Below, one piece after another: positions 8,701-17,522 of a stretch of DNA of 64,000 nucleotides (position 1 is the stretch's first letter; each line of letters starts with the position of its first letter). The DNA comes from DASXUC01 sp036505015. GTDB lineage: Bacteria; Sysuimicrobiota; Sysuimicrobiia; Sysuimicrobiales; Kaftiobacteriaceae. The stretch covers positions 83,024 through 147,023 of the forward strand of contig DASXUC010000071.1 in NCBI GenBank assembly GCA_036505015.1, given 5' to 3'. Under the pieces are notes generated by a model. It worked only from the letters and a program-made list of their open reading frames with translations. It was not told the DNA's origin and did not search any database. The position numbers were made by a program, and so were the translations under genes.

Positions 8701-11700
8701 GAGCTGCGAGTCCTCAGGAGTCAGCCCGAGGTGACGGAGTTCAATCTGGGCGTGGATTTGGGCGAGGGCCAGGGCGCGGCCGGCGGAGGCCGGGTCATGA
8801 TAGCGCTGTGCGAGTGCGACGGCCCCCGCCCGATCCAGCGCCATCCCCGTCGAGAATGCCAGCCGGATGAACCCGCCGGGGGCGAGGCGGAGACGCAGCC
8901 GGAGACTGGCGACGGGGTCGAGCACTGCGCCGGTCGTCCCCGACAAGGACCGGCCGTCGAGCGCGATGGGAGCGTCGGGCTCACGTCCCCGCCCCAGGAA
9001 CGCCGCCCGATCCGTTTCCCACTCGATCGGTCCGGGCATCTGTCCTTCGACGCCCAGCACGTGGACGGCCCAACTCTCCGATCCCTCCGCCAGATGCGGC
9101 CGTCGGCGGCACAGCAGTGCCGCATGTGCCGGGAGATATTCTGTTTCGACGAATAGCTTGCCGGCCGCGGGGTGGGCCAGATCATCGGCGGGGGCCGCCA
9201 GCGCAAGCTCCACGTAGCTCGTCACTTCGATCTCGCGGGTCCGGTCGCCGCCGTTGGTCAACGAGAGCCGGCGCACCTCAACGTCGTCTTCAGGCGAGAT
9301 GGCGATCTCCAGGCGCGTATCGATCTCTTCGTCCCGGCGGCTGTAGATTGCTCGGTCGGGCAGAAAGGTGACCAGGTAGTGTTCCGGTTCTTTGCGCACC
9401 GGATGGAATGCCGCGGACCAGATGGATCCACTGCGCACGTCGCGCAGGTAGATAAAGTGGCTGCCGGGATCCCTGGTTCGGTCCTCGCGCCATCGCGTCA
9501 CCGCCAGTCCGCGCCACAGCGACGCCCCGCCGCCGGCGTTGGTGACGACGGCGGTGTAGGTGCCGTTGGACAGGAAGTGCGTGTGGGGAAACGCCGTGTG
9601 CGCGGACCGGAACCGCCGCGCCGCGGCGCCGGTCGCCGCCGGCGCAGGACGGGGCGCCTCGGCCGGCCTGGCCTCTGTCACGGGTGCCAGCGGAGCCAGG
9701 CGTTCCTGCAGCAGCAAATCCGTCGCCTGCACGCGCGGGTCGGCATGAAACCGCGCCTGCATGAGCGCACCGCCCACGACATTGCCCAGCGCAATGAGCG
9801 ACATCGCCTGATGATGGGCCAGAAAGGCCCTGACGATGACCCCCGGTCCGGGGGCTGTGTAATCGATGCTCTCGTAATAGCCATAGCGCCCCTCCAGTCC
9901 CTCAGCGGAGAGGCGCCGCATGTTGCGGAGGGCTTCCTTCGGATCAACCAGGGCGGCCAGCATGGTGGCGTATGGAGAGACGACGAGGTCATCCGCCAGT
10001 CCGCGCTTCAAACCCAGGCCGGGCACGCCGAAGGCCTTGTACTGGTACTGCTCGCGCCGATCGACAAAGTTGAACGCGGATTCCGACATCCCCCATGGGA
10101 CGCCGCGGCCTTTCGCATACTCGATCTGCGCACGCACGACGTTCGAACAGGTTTGATCAAGCAGCGTTCCCGGGTAGCTCCGCGTAAGCAGGAGCGGCAT
10201 GAGATACTCGAACATCGACGCACTCCAGGAGACGAGGGTGGGCCGTCCCCCCGCGCTGACGAGCGTGCGGCCGAGGTGAAACCAGTGTTCCTGTGGGACG
10301 TCGCCTTTTGCGATCGCCACGAAGCTGGCTAGTCGCGCCTCCGAACCCAGCAGATCGTAGAAGGAGGCGTCGTAGCGGCCAGGCCCTTCGGCGTCGGGGA
10401 GGCGGTACCCAATGGCAAAGAGCTTCCGCCGCGAGTCATAGAGGACGGCGAAGTTCATGCCCTCCAGGAACGCGGAGGCCCGGTCGGCCAGCGCCCTGAG
10501 GTTCTGGGGGAGCGTCTCGTCGCGGTCCGCGTCCCGAGGCTGCATCGTCTGGAGGATGCGCCCTGCCCAGAACACCGCCTCGTCTCGCTCCGGGGACGGC
10601 GGCGACGCGTTCGCGAAGCGCGTCAGCGCGTCACCGAGTCCAGCCGCCCGATCGGCAAGGGCACCGAGCTTCACCGGCGCGTCTCCTCCCCCCGCGAGGA
10701 CGGCTTGAACCGCCTCGACCTCACGCCGCAGCCGCGCACGGACATCATCCAGGGGCGCGTGGCCTGGCGCGAATGCGGTCAGACTCTCGAGGGCAACCGC
10801 GGCACCATCTTCGCACCCCCGACACTGCGCGGCCGGGTTCCAAGGATGGTGTGCGACCTGGCGGAGTCCCTGGGCCAGGGCGATCAACGTCCCTGCGAGA
10901 TTCCCGCTATCGACTGTCGAGACATATCGCGGCAACAGCGGCGCGAGGGTTTGCGAATCGTACCAATTCAGGAGGTGGCCTTCGAAGTGCTCCATCGCCT
11001 CGATCGTCGACAGCGTGCGTTCGACGCGGGCCGCGAGGTCTTTCGCCGAGATGTACCCCAGATCATACGCGGCCAGCGTCGAGAGCAGCCCCAGACCGAT
11101 GTTGGTCGGCGACGTGCGGCGGGCCAGCATCTCCACGGGGGCTTCCTGATAGTTATCAGGCGGCAGTCCATGGTTAGCCGGGTCCGCGAATGCCTCGAAG
11201 TATCGCCACGTCTTGCGGGCCAGACGACCCAGCATCGCCCGATCGACCGGGGGCAGATCGAATCGCCGGGGACTGATCGGGAGGCTCAACCAAGAGGCGA
11301 ACACCGGGGCGGTCAGCCAGAGCGCCAGGAACGGCACGGCGGCGAGTATCGCCCCCGGTCGAAGGGCGACGGTGACAACGAGCAGGGCGAGGGCGGCCAG
11401 GGGACTGACGGCCATCTCGAGGAAGAAACGCGTCACCGTGTATCCTCGGACGTGGCGGGCCACACCCGCCGCCGTCTCCCACTCCAGGAAGCGCCCTCCC
11501 ACGGCGGCAAGCCGGATGAGCGTGACGGCGATGGCATGCGCATTTCGATAGGCCTGGTAGACCAGAAGCGTGATCGTGACGAGTACCTGGGCGGCCGCCA
11601 TGGCGACTTCCCGCCCGGCGGTTCGCACGAATACCGGCCAGGGTTGTCGGGAAGTCGGTCCGCGGACGAGCCGCAGCAGCGGCGGGTACACCGGGGATGC

Positions 11701-13971
11701 CATGACGGCGAGCGCCAGTGCCGTCCACACCGCTGCGCTGCCGGGCATCGCGATCCAACCCGCGGCGAGGAACGCCAGCAGCGACGCGGGGACCAGGCTG
11801 CGTCGGAGGTTGTCGAAGAGCTTCCACCGGCTCCGCAACGGAAGGTGGTTTCGCTCCACGCCATGGGCGGCGGGGACCCAGGGCAGTAGCCAGGGCAGTA
11901 GCTGCCAGTCCCCGCGGACCCATCGATGCTGCCGGGACATGTACGACACCACACTCGACGGATACTCGTCGACGACCTCCACGTCGGAGACGAGCGCGGT
12001 ACGCGCGAAGAGTCCCTCCAGGAGATCGTGTGACAGCACCGCGTTCTCGGGGATGCGGCCGGCAAGGACGGCCGTGAACGCGGCGACGTCATACAGCCCC
12101 TTCCCCGTGTAGATGCCTTCGGCGAAGAGATCCTGATAGGTGTCGGAGACGGCCGTGGTATACGGATCGACCCCGGTGTGCCCCGAGTACACCCGCGCAA
12201 ACACGGAGCCGCCGATGCTCGATGTCGTCACGGTAACGCGCGGCTGCAGGATGCCGTAGCCGCCGGTCACGCGCCCGAGCGCCGGGTCCACTTCAGCGCG
12301 ATGCAGCGGGTGGAGGGCGATCCCGATAAGTTCCCGGGCGGTGTCTCGCGGCAGGCGGGTATCGGCGTCGAGCGTGATACAGTAGCGGATCTTCGGCAGG
12401 ACGGAGAGGTCCCCGATCTGGAGCGCGTAACTCGTATCCGCGGCGCCGAGGAGCAGGCGATTGAATTCCTCGAGCTTTCCCCGTTTGCGTTCCCACCCCA
12501 TCCAGACGCGCTCGGTCGGATTCCAGCGCCGCCTCCGGTGAAACAGATGGAACCGATCGCTGCGCCCCTGCCCGTAGCGCACGTTGAGGTCCTCCACGCC
12601 TTCACGGGCCGTGGCGAGAAGGAGGGGGTCATCCGGCATGCCCGCGGACGGCGCGTCGGTGAAATCGCTGAGGATGGCGAAGTGGATCCGGGCGTCGGCG
12701 TTCCCGAGCGCCTGGACCGCGAGGTGCTCGACGAGCCGGCGGACCTGGCTGACGCTCACCAGCAGTGCCGGGACCACCACCATCGTTCGTCCTTCTTCCG
12801 GAATGCCGCCGCGCAGGTCGAGCCGCGGAAGGCGGGAGGGCGGCACCAGCGCGGCCGCGAGCCACTGGACGAGCGCCGTCGCGAGATCGCTGGCGGGCAG
12901 GATCGCCAGCGCTCCGATCCACGCGTCGCCGCGCCATCCCGGGGCGAGGGCCATCGTCAGGCCAACGCCCAATGCGGTCAAGGCACCGATGCTTCCCAGG
13001 TAGAAGAGTGTCGGGCGTGCGACGATGAACCGGCGGATTCTCCGGGCCGGGCGGGGTCGGTACCCGACGTCCACCTCAAGCCCGCTCCGCCCCTGCCCGA
13101 TCAGGTGGTAGCCGACGTGGGCTGCTCGGTGGCCCCTCGGAAGCTTGTCGGCCGACTCCCGCGCACGTTCCACGCTGCGCAGCGCGACGCGCATCTGCGT
13201 TTCGCCGGTCGGTGCGGCGAGTTCTTCGACGGCTTTGCGGTACTGATCCCGGCTGGCAAAATCCATGTTGGCGAACACGCCCGCAGGATCGCGCCGCAGG
13301 ATCTGTTCGACCAGGCTGACGCGTTCGAAGAACTGGCTCCAATCGAGGGCGGAGCAGAAGCGCAGGCTGGTGACCGCATTCCCCAGGGCTACCTGCCGGG
13401 CAGCCTGCCGCTGGTGCTCGCTCCGTTGGATTTCCTCGGGCAAAAGACCTCGGCCGGCAAGCTGCTCGACCAGCGAGTCCCGCAGCCGCGACGCGCGCGG
13501 ACCGAATTCGCCCGCCCGCTCCAGCAGGCGCACGACCGTGGCCGCGGAAGGCCGGCTAGGAAGGTCGAGGGGATGGCTGCCTTCCGGGCGGGTCTCCATC
13601 TGGGTGAGGTAACGATCAGCTTCGATGCGCCCGGCGCGGACGGCAAGGATCTCTCCGGCCAGTCTCGCCAGATTTTCGATCAGGGCCACCTTGAGCATGG
13701 TGGGCCACGCCCAGAGCTCGCCGATGGTCAGGGGCGAGACGGTCTGATAGGAGGAGACGAATCGGGTCAGACGGGGCAGGTCGATGCGGCCATCGCTCTG
13801 ACGGACGAGCTCGACCGACATGGCGTGGACGCGCGCGGTCTCACCCAGGTCCGGCAAGATGAACGTGGGCAGCTCCAGGTAGTACGATCGCGGCAGGCTG
13901 ATCCGGATCTGCTGGAACTCGCCTTCGAGGACGTGGAAGTTGTCGAGCAGCCATTCCGCGGCCGGCATCAC
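5722..13971 (-). CDS. Cyclic beta-1,2-glucan synthase-like protein (GT84 / glycoamylase-like / GH94)
   Basis: A giant membrane protein of at least 2749 aa. In order: an N-terminal cytoplasmic region (about 1-310); membrane helices (315-375); a GT84 glycosyltransferase domain (about 395-720) with the LDADTRLP and RQHRWVRGDW motifs; further helices; a glycoamylase-like domain (roughly 900-1300, containing EAFADPANHGLPPDNYQEAP); and GH94 phosphorylase-type domains to the C-terminus, with GTGDWNDGMNRVG carrying the likely general acid Asp. NdvB/Cgs proteins make and cyclise periplasmic beta-1,2-glucans. GTG 13971 is the first canonical start, but conserved-looking coding sequence continues in frame upstream to about 14247, where a good GGAGAGGAG ribosome-binding site precedes an ATC codon. 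The gene stands alone and converges on ssrA. Confidence 0.85.
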   Translation of the reverse strand: MMPAAEWLLDNFHVLEGEFQQIRISLPRSYYLELPTFILPDLGETARVHAMSVELVRQSDGRIDLPRLTRFVSSYQTVSPLTIGELWAWPTMLKVALIENLARLAGEILAVRAGRIEADRYLTQMETRPEGSHPLDLPSRPSAATVVRLLERAGEFGPRASRLRDSLVEQLAGRGLLPEEIQRSEHQRQAARQVALGNAVTSLRFCSALDWSQFFERVSLVEQILRRDPAGVFANMDFASRDQYRKAVEELAAPTGETQMRVALRSVERARESADKLPRGHRAAHVGYHLIGQGRSGLEVDVGYRPRPARRIRRFIVARPTLFYLGSIGALTALGVGLTMALAPGWRGDAWIGALAILPASDLATALVQWLAAALVPPSRLPRLDLRGGIPEEGRTMVVVPALLVSVSQVRRLVEHLAVQALGNADARIHFAILSDFTDAPSAGMPDDPLLLATAREGVEDLNVRYGQGRSDRFHLFHRRRRWNPTERVWMGWERKRGKLEEFNRLLLGAADTSYALQIGDLSVLPKIRYCITLDADTRLPRDTARELIGIALHPLHRAEVDPALGRVTGGYGILQPRVTVTTSSIGGSVFARVYSGHTGVDPYTTAVSDTYQDLFAEGIYTGKGLYDVAAFTAVLAGRIPENAVLSHDLLEGLFARTALVSDVEVVDEYPSSVVSYMSRQHRWVRGDWQLLPWLLPWVPAAHGVERNHLPLRSRWKLFDNLRRSLVPASLLAFLAAGWIAMPGSAAVWTALALAVMASPVYPPLLRLVRGPTSRQPWPVFVRTAGREVAMAAAQVLVTITLLVYQAYRNAHAIAVTLIRLAAVGGRFLEWETAAGVARHVRGYTVTRFFLEMAVSPLAALALLVVTVALRPGAILAAVPFLALWLTAPVFASWLSLPISPRRFDLPPVDRAMLGRLARKTWRYFEAFADPANHGLPPDNYQEAPVEMLARRTSPTNIGLGLLSTLAAYDLGYISAKDLAARVERTLSTIEAMEHFEGHLLNWYDSQTLAPLLPRYVSTVDSGNLAGTLIALAQGLRQVAHHPWNPAAQCRGCEDGAAVALESLTAFAPGHAPLDDVRARLRREVEAVQAVLAGGGDAPVKLGALADRAAGLGDALTRFANASPPSPERDEAVFWAGRILQTMQPRDADRDETLPQNLRALADRASAFLEGMNFAVLYDSRRKLFAIGYRLPDAEGPGRYDASFYDLLGSEARLASFVAIAKGDVPQEHWFHLGRTLVSAGGRPTLVSWSASMFEYLMPLLLTRSYPGTLLDQTCSNVVRAQIEYAKGRGVPWGMSESAFNFVDRREQYQYKAFGVPGLGLKRGLADDLVVSPYATMLAALVDPKEALRNMRRLSAEGLEGRYGYYESIDYTAPGPGVIVRAFLAHHQAMSLIALGNVVGGALMQARFHADPRVQATDLLLQERLAPLAPVTEARPAEAPRPAPAATGAAARRFRSAHTAFPHTHFLSNGTYTAVVTNAGGGASLWRGLAVTRWREDRTRDPGSHFIYLRDVRSGSIWSAAFHPVRKEPEHYLVTFLPDRAIYSRRDEEIDTRLEIAISPEDDVEVRRLSLTNGGDRTREIEVTSYVELALAAPADDLAHPAAGKLFVETEYLPAHAALLCRRRPHLAEGSESWAVHVLGVEGQMPGPIEWETDRAAFLGRGREPDAPIALDGRSLSGTTGAVLDPVASLRLRLRLAPGGFIRLAFSTGMALDRAGAVALAQRYHDPASAGRALALAQIHAQIELRHLGLTPEDSQLFMRLASRVLGTDASLRAGPEILAQNSLGQSDLWRHGISGDLPILLVRVVDGDALVLVERVLRAQDYWRLKGLAADVVILNEQATGYRDEVHEQLDALLTSGSWAAWKDRSGGVFLLRADGLGESGRLLLAAAARAVLSTGKGDLAAQLDVAVSEPQWPEDFAPRGSAELAAVSEVAPAPDAPSLTLANGTGGFAEEGREYVTVLENDGETPMPWANVLANPGFGTVVTASGASFTWAENSRERRLTPFANDPVTDPTTEAIFLRDEDTGEVWTATPGPMRRGSRGGRWVVRHSAGMTRFAHAGHGVSQELEVFVHADDPVKFSLLALANHTGRRVRLSLYAYNEWALGPPRLGEHLYAITEIDAERRAVLARNPYNHRSKDRIAFAHVSEDLVSACGDRLEFVGRNGSPANPAALRRARLSGRGGAGLDPCAALHVNIELEPGQTRRVVVLLGEGRDRAQAEELMRRHGTVAAAASAANEVRARWDAVLDAVQVRTPDDSFDVIMNRWLLYQDLSSRLWARSGYYQPGGAYGFRDQLQDILALTLTRPDLTKEHLLRAAARQFVEGDVQHWWHPDTGAGVRTRCSDDLLWLPYAAAHYVETTGDRAILDTPVPFLEGSVLDAAQTEAYGSPAVSAQSGTLYEHCVRAIDRACTAGMHGLPLIGTGDWNDGMNRVGHLGRGESTWLGWFLYAVLDRFAPLCDDRADGGRAGLYRRNAARLAQALDLAWDGDWYLRGYYDDGTPLGSARSEECRIDAVAQSWAVLSGAASIHRRAERAIDAVRTLLIRRQAQVILLLTPPFDASVHDPGYIKGYVPGIRENGGQYTQAAIWTAMAIASLGYGDEAVELFHMLNPINHTRSAHEVERYKVEPYVVAADVYSHPQHLGRGGWTWYTGSAGWLFRFGLEWILGLVRHGSTFSLDPCIPTSWPGYAVTWRFGGARYEITVLNPDRLSRGVVQATLDGRPVEPSAISVVDDGTVHLVNIVMGNVQHDRR

Positions 13972-14411
13972 GGCGACCGTGCCGCGGACATCGGCTCCAA
14001 ACGTGTCGTGGGCGCGCCGCAGGATGCGGACGTTGTCGTCAAGGCGGGCGAAGAATCTCCTCGACCCACGCCGCGAATTTCTGCCCGGGACGAGGCCGGC
14101 CGCCAGGGTCCTGGCGTACGCCTCGAGGCCTTCGATGCTCAGGAACTCGCCGTGGAACGGACGCGCATCCTCAAGGGCCGCTCGGGCGGGTTGCGTGGAC
14201 TCCGCCGCACCGGCCGATGTGCCCCCGCGGCGTCGAAAGATGGCGATGGGCTGTTCTCCTCTCCAGCGAGGCCCTCAGGAACACAGGATACCTGCTGCGC
14301 TGTAACAGGTCGAGCAGGTAACCGACAGAGGCGAAGGACCAGGGGCACCAGTTCGGGGGGACCTACGGCAATGTGATTGTAGCCGGGGTGGTGCTCGGCG
14401 TACTTCCTGTT

Positions 14412-15227
14412 TCAGCTCGCCAGCAGCGCGGAGCCGCGGGCTTCGTCGAAGAGAATTTCCTCTGCCGGCTCGGTCTGGATGATGCCGACGCCGCGATGTC
14501 GGCGCTCGATGCGCACCCGGCTGGCATGGCAGACCTCACACTGATGCAGGGCCACCCGGGTCCAGTCCTGGTCCGTTGGGCCGGCGCGATCGCTGCGTAC
14601 CCGGGTAAAGATAGCCCGCGCCTCAATGGGCCGCCGTTCCTGCATCGCCTTTTCCCACTGCCGCACGGCGGCCGCGTTCGTGGTCTCCACCACGCTGCGC
14701 AGCGCATAGAAGCGCCGGTTTCTCCAGCAGAACGGGACGTCGGTGACCAGCGAAATCACCCATCCCGTGACCACCAGCGATCCCAACAGCTCGAGGATCA
14801 GCTGCGCGATGCCGACCCCGACCGCCGCCCTCGGCGGAATCACCAAGAAGTCGGGCAGCTGGCGTGCCGCGGTCAGGACTCCCTGTTCGATCATGTACTG
14901 GACATAGCCGAGCGGGCCCCAGACGGTATGAACGGGGAACACTTTCGCGCCGACCCGCACCATCAAGGTTTGATAATCGACGAACACGACCGCGAGATAC
15001 GTGAGCACACCGAACAGCTCGGCGAGACGGCGGTGCCCCGGAGTGTCGTAGCTTCGCGTCAGCCGGACAGCCAGGGCGATGCCGAGCGCGGCACCGCCGC
15101 CCAGCACCATGGCGCCTACTGGCAGGAACGCCAGGACATGGGAATGCGCGAGCCGGAAATAGTGACCGGCATACACCATTCCCGCGGCCGACAGCAGGGC
15201 GAACACAAACGTAACGATCGCGGACAC
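14412..15227 (-). CDS. Hypothetical multi-pass membrane protein with C-terminal CxxC
   Basis: A 271-aa protein I do not recognise. Hydrophobic segments lie at about residues 3-22, 32-55, 70-90 and 145-185. A hydrophilic C-terminal third follows, with the cysteine pair in HQCEVCHASR (near residue 230), which could bind metal or heme; a single CxxCH could be a c-type heme site, although nothing else here resembles a cytochrome. The GTG start at 15227 has only a weak G-rich site upstream. It sits between smpB and the glucan synthase gene on the same strand, 79 nt after smpB. Confidence 0.55.
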   Translation of the reverse strand: MSAIVTFVFALLSAAGMVYAGHYFRLAHSHVLAFLPVGAMVLGGGAALGIALAVRLTRSYDTPGHRRLAELFGVLTYLAVVFVDYQTLMVRVGAKVFPVHTVWGPLGYVQYMIEQGVLTAARQLPDFLVIPPRAAVGVGIAQLILELLGSLVVTGWVISLVTDVPFCWRNRRFYALRSVVETTNAAAVRQWEKAMQERRPIEARAIFTRVRSDRAGPTDQDWTRVALHQCEVCHASRVRIERRHRGVGIIQTEPAEEILFDEARGSALLAS

Positions 15228-15306
15228 GGGGCCCCCGTTCTCGTTTTGCTTCTTTCATGCCCGCCAGAGGGGCCGGCAAGTCGGCAAGTTTCGTGGAATT
15301 TCCGAG

Positions 15307-15774
15307 TCAGCTTCCGCCGGCCCGCCGCTTCACCGCCTTTTCAATCTGCCGGTCGGCCTCGCGCCGGGCGACGTCGGCGCGCTTATCAAAGCGTTTCTTC
15401 CCAACGGCCAGGGCCAGCTCGACCTTCGCCACGCCGCGGCTGAAGTACAGACGCAGCGGCACCAGCGTGTAGCCCTTCTGCTGAACCTTGCCCTGCAGCC
15501 GCCGGATCTGCGGCGCGTGCAGCAGGAGCTTCCGTTTGCGCAGCGGGTCGTGATTGAAGATATTGCCCGCTTCGTACGGCGGGATGTGCATGTGGTACAG
15601 CCAGACCTCGTCGTCCTCGATCCTCGCAAAGGCATCCTGGATGCTGGCGCGGCCGGCACGCAGGGCTTTCGCCTCCGTGCCGGTAAGCACCAGCCCGGCT
15701 TCAATCGACTCCTCGATGTGGTACTCGAAGCGGGCGCGCCGGTTTGTTGTGATCAGCCGCTCCGGCTCAGGCAC
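15307..15774 (-). CDS. smpB: SsrA-binding protein SmpB
   Basis: A 155-aa protein from GTG 15774, preceded by GGAGAAG. SmpB binds the tRNA-like domain of tmRNA and mimics the anticodon stem during ribosome rescue. The family core is clear: NRRARFEYHIEESIEAGLVL, TGTEAKALRAGRASIQDAF and PLRKRKLLLH, and the basic C-terminal tail ends KRRAGGS. A longer reading from 15822 adds 16 unrelated residues and would overlap the upstream gene by 56 nt, so the shorter start is chosen; it overlaps that gene by 8 nt. ssrA is about 10 kb away in the same window, transcribed from the other strand. Confidence 0.95.
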   Translation of the reverse strand: MPEPERLITTNRRARFEYHIEESIEAGLVLTGTEAKALRAGRASIQDAFARIEDDEVWLYHMHIPPYEAGNIFNHDPLRKRKLLLHAPQIRRLQGKVQQKGYTLVPLRLYFSRGVAKVELALAVGKKRFDKRADVARREADRQIEKAVKRRAGGS

Positions 15775-16051
15775 GCGGGCTTCTCCACCGCATCCACATC
15801 CGTCCTGCGAGGATGCAGGCAAGCCCGACGAGACCGGAGGCGATCTCGACGCTCAGCGTCCCCGGACTCCCCAGCCCGCCGCCGATGCCGCCCAGGGCGA
15901 CGAGCACCATGATCAGCCAGCCCGCCGTTTCCAGAAACGCCGCAAAGCTCGGCGGGCGGACGCGGCGGAAGAAGGCCAGGTGCTGGGCGACCACCATCAC
16001 GGCGGCGGCGACGAGGAGGATGCCTGCGACAACGTAATTCAGAACCGGCAT
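15767..16051 (-). CDS. Small hypothetical membrane protein
   Basis: A 94-aa protein with three predicted membrane helices (about residues 5-25, 40-62 and 68-85) and a basic C-terminus (MWMRWRSPRA). No family was recognised. It starts immediately after the stop of the hotdog gene (TAG then ATG, no gap) and overlaps smpB by 8 nt, so it is part of a tight moa-mog-smpB transcription unit. Confidence 0.6.
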   Translation of the reverse strand: MPVLNYVVAGILLVAAAVMVVAQHLAFFRRVRPPSFAAFLETAGWLIMVLVALGGIGGGLGSPGTLSVEIASGLVGLACILAGRMWMRWRSPRA

Positions 16052-16432
16052 CTAGCGGACAAGGAGGAGGCCCGACCCGTCCGCCACCACGACGCCATCC
16101 CGCCGGATGTCGACCCGGGCGGTGTGCATGCCCGATTTGACGCCCGTCGGCTCCGCGGTGATCACGAGCCGGTCCCCCGGACGGACTTCCGCTCGAAACC
16201 GCACCTCCAGCTTTGCGGTTACGGCTTCCCGGCCGCGCGTGAACCAGATGTTCGCCAGCGCATCATCCACCAGCGCGGAGATGATGCCGCCGTGAATCAG
16301 CCCTTCGTAGCCGACGTGGAGGGCGGACGGTACGAACTCGGCACGCACCCCCTCGCCCTCCGGCCGGAACACCAGTTTCAGTCCAATCGGATTGTCCCGT
16401 CCGCAGACGAAACAATAGGTGGCGTCACGCAT
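16052..16432 (-). CDS. PaaI-like hotdog-fold thioesterase
   Basis: A 126-aa hotdog-fold protein. The N-terminal CFVCGRDNPIGLKL segment and the central helix GLIHGGIISALVDDAL (around residues 44-60) match PaaI/YbgC-type thioesterases, in which the HGG and acidic residue line the active site. The substrate is unknown; acyl-CoA hydrolysis is the family activity. It overlaps mogA by 8 nt and is followed directly by a small membrane protein gene. Confidence 0.75.
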   Translation of the reverse strand: MRDATYCFVCGRDNPIGLKLVFRPEGEGVRAEFVPSALHVGYEGLIHGGIISALVDDALANIWFTRGREAVTAKLEVRFRAEVRPGDRLVITAEPTGVKSGMHTARVDIRRDGVVVADGSGLLLVR

Positions 16433-16943
16433 GCGGCGCCCCCCATTCCCGCGGCGAACCGCGCGTCAGGTCCACAGCGTGCCTCAGCACCGGCATGATC
16501 ACGGCCAGCCATTCCGCGACGGCCTTCGGGCTCCCCGGCAGGTTCACAATGACGGTCTGACCGCGAATGCCGGCGATCCCTCGGGACAGCATCGCCAGCG
16601 GTGCCACAGCCGAAGTCTGCACCCGTGCCGCTTCCCCGATGCCTGGAATGAGCCGGTCGATCACCTGCTGCGTCGCGTCCGGCGTCACATCCCGCTCCGC
16701 CACGCCGCTGCCGCCGGTGGTCAGCACAAGGTCGGCCCGGAGCTCGTCCGCATAGGAGATCAGCGTCGAGGCGATGGCCGCCGCATCATCGGGCAGCACG
16801 TCGCGGGCGATGACGTCCGCCCCGCTCGCCGTCACGGTCTGCACGATCAGGTCTCCGCTCGCATCGGTATGCTGCCCTTTGGCGATGGAATCGCTCAACG
16901 TCAGCACCGCCACCCTGACTCCCGCCAGGTCGCGTCCGTTCAT
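16425..16943 (-). CDS. mog: Molybdopterin adenylyltransferase, MogA/MoaB family
   Basis: A 172-aa protein from ATG 16943. MogA/MoaB activates molybdopterin by adenylylation before molybdenum insertion. Family signatures are RVAVLTLSDSIAKGQHTDASG near the N-terminus, LVLTTGGSGVAERDVTPDA (the MPT-binding loop) and VIVNLPGSPKAV. The start was chosen because ATG 16943 overlaps the moaC stop by 4 nt (ATGA); the 32 upstream residues available in frame are not family-like. It lies between moaC and a hotdog thioesterase gene. Confidence 0.9.
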   Translation of the reverse strand: MNGRDLAGVRVAVLTLSDSIAKGQHTDASGDLIVQTVTASGADVIARDVLPDDAAAIASTLISYADELRADLVLTTGGSGVAERDVTPDATQQVIDRLIPGIGEAARVQTSAVAPLAMLSRGIAGIRGQTVIVNLPGSPKAVAEWLAVIMPVLRHAVDLTRGSPREWGAPHA

Positions 16944-17416
16944 GCTTCGCCTTTCCGGCGGAACTCCCCACTGCGGCCGCCGGACTTTCGCACGAGCCGG
17001 ACGCGGTTGATGACCATCTCGCGGTCGACAGCCTTGCACATGTCGTAGATCGCCAGCGCCGCCGCGGAGACGGCCGCCAGCGCTTCCATTTCCACCCCGG
17101 TCCGAGCCACCGTGCTCGCTGTGGCTTCGATCCGGATGGCGCGGGCGCCGCGTGTGAGAACGAACTGCACGTCGACGGCGGTCAACGGGATCGGGTGGGC
17201 CAGCGGGATGAGTTCGTCGGTGCGCTTGGCGGCGAGGACGCCGGCCACCTGCGCGACGGCGAGGACATCGCCCTTCGCGATCTTGTTCGCCATGACCAGC
17301 CGGAGCGTTGACGACTTCATCCGTACCTCGCCGCGTGCCGTCGCCACCCGCAGCGTGGCGGGTTTGTCGGACACGTTGACCATCCTTGCCCGACCCGACC
17401 TATCGACGTGGGTCAA
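16940..17416 (-). CDS. moaC: Cyclic pyranopterin monophosphate synthase MoaC
   Basis: MoaC makes cyclic pyranopterin monophosphate in molybdenum cofactor synthesis. The core THVDRSGRARMVNVSDK, LAHPIPLTAVDV (catalytic His region), GVEMEALAAVSAAALAIYDMCK and the basic C-terminus are diagnostic. TTG 17416 gives 158 aa and starts exactly at the conserved THVD motif. An upstream TTG at 17530 would add 38 residues that are only a translation of a repeat-rich spacer, so the shorter form is preferred. It follows moeA and overlaps mog by 4 nt. Confidence 0.92.
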   Translation of the reverse strand: MTHVDRSGRARMVNVSDKPATLRVATARGEVRMKSSTLRLVMANKIAKGDVLAVAQVAGVLAAKRTDELIPLAHPIPLTAVDVQFVLTRGARAIRIEATASTVARTGVEMEALAAVSAAALAIYDMCKAVDREMVINRVRLVRKSGGRSGEFRRKGEA

Positions 17417-17421
17417 CTTCC

Positions 17422-17512
17422 GGGAGCCGGGGAGCCGGGGAGCCGGGGAGCCAGAACTCAATTTACCGGATCGAGGCCGTTTGCTACCCGGCTTCCTCGC
17501 TACCCGGCTACC
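17422..17512. repeat. Tandem-word inverted repeat, locus a (8-nt word)
   Basis: Arm 1 (17422-17452) is four copies of GGGGAGCC-like words. Arm 2 (17483-17512) read in reverse complement is GGTAGCCG, GGTAGC and related words. The arms pair imperfectly around a 30-nt A/T-richer loop. It fills the gap between moeA and moaC. Confidence 0.7.
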
Positions 17513-17522
17513 GTCGTTCCGC

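Noticed and set aside
12178..14376. 732-aa plus-strand ORF
   Set aside because: It is antisense to the glucan synthase gene, with no recognisable motif; high GC keeps opposite frames open.
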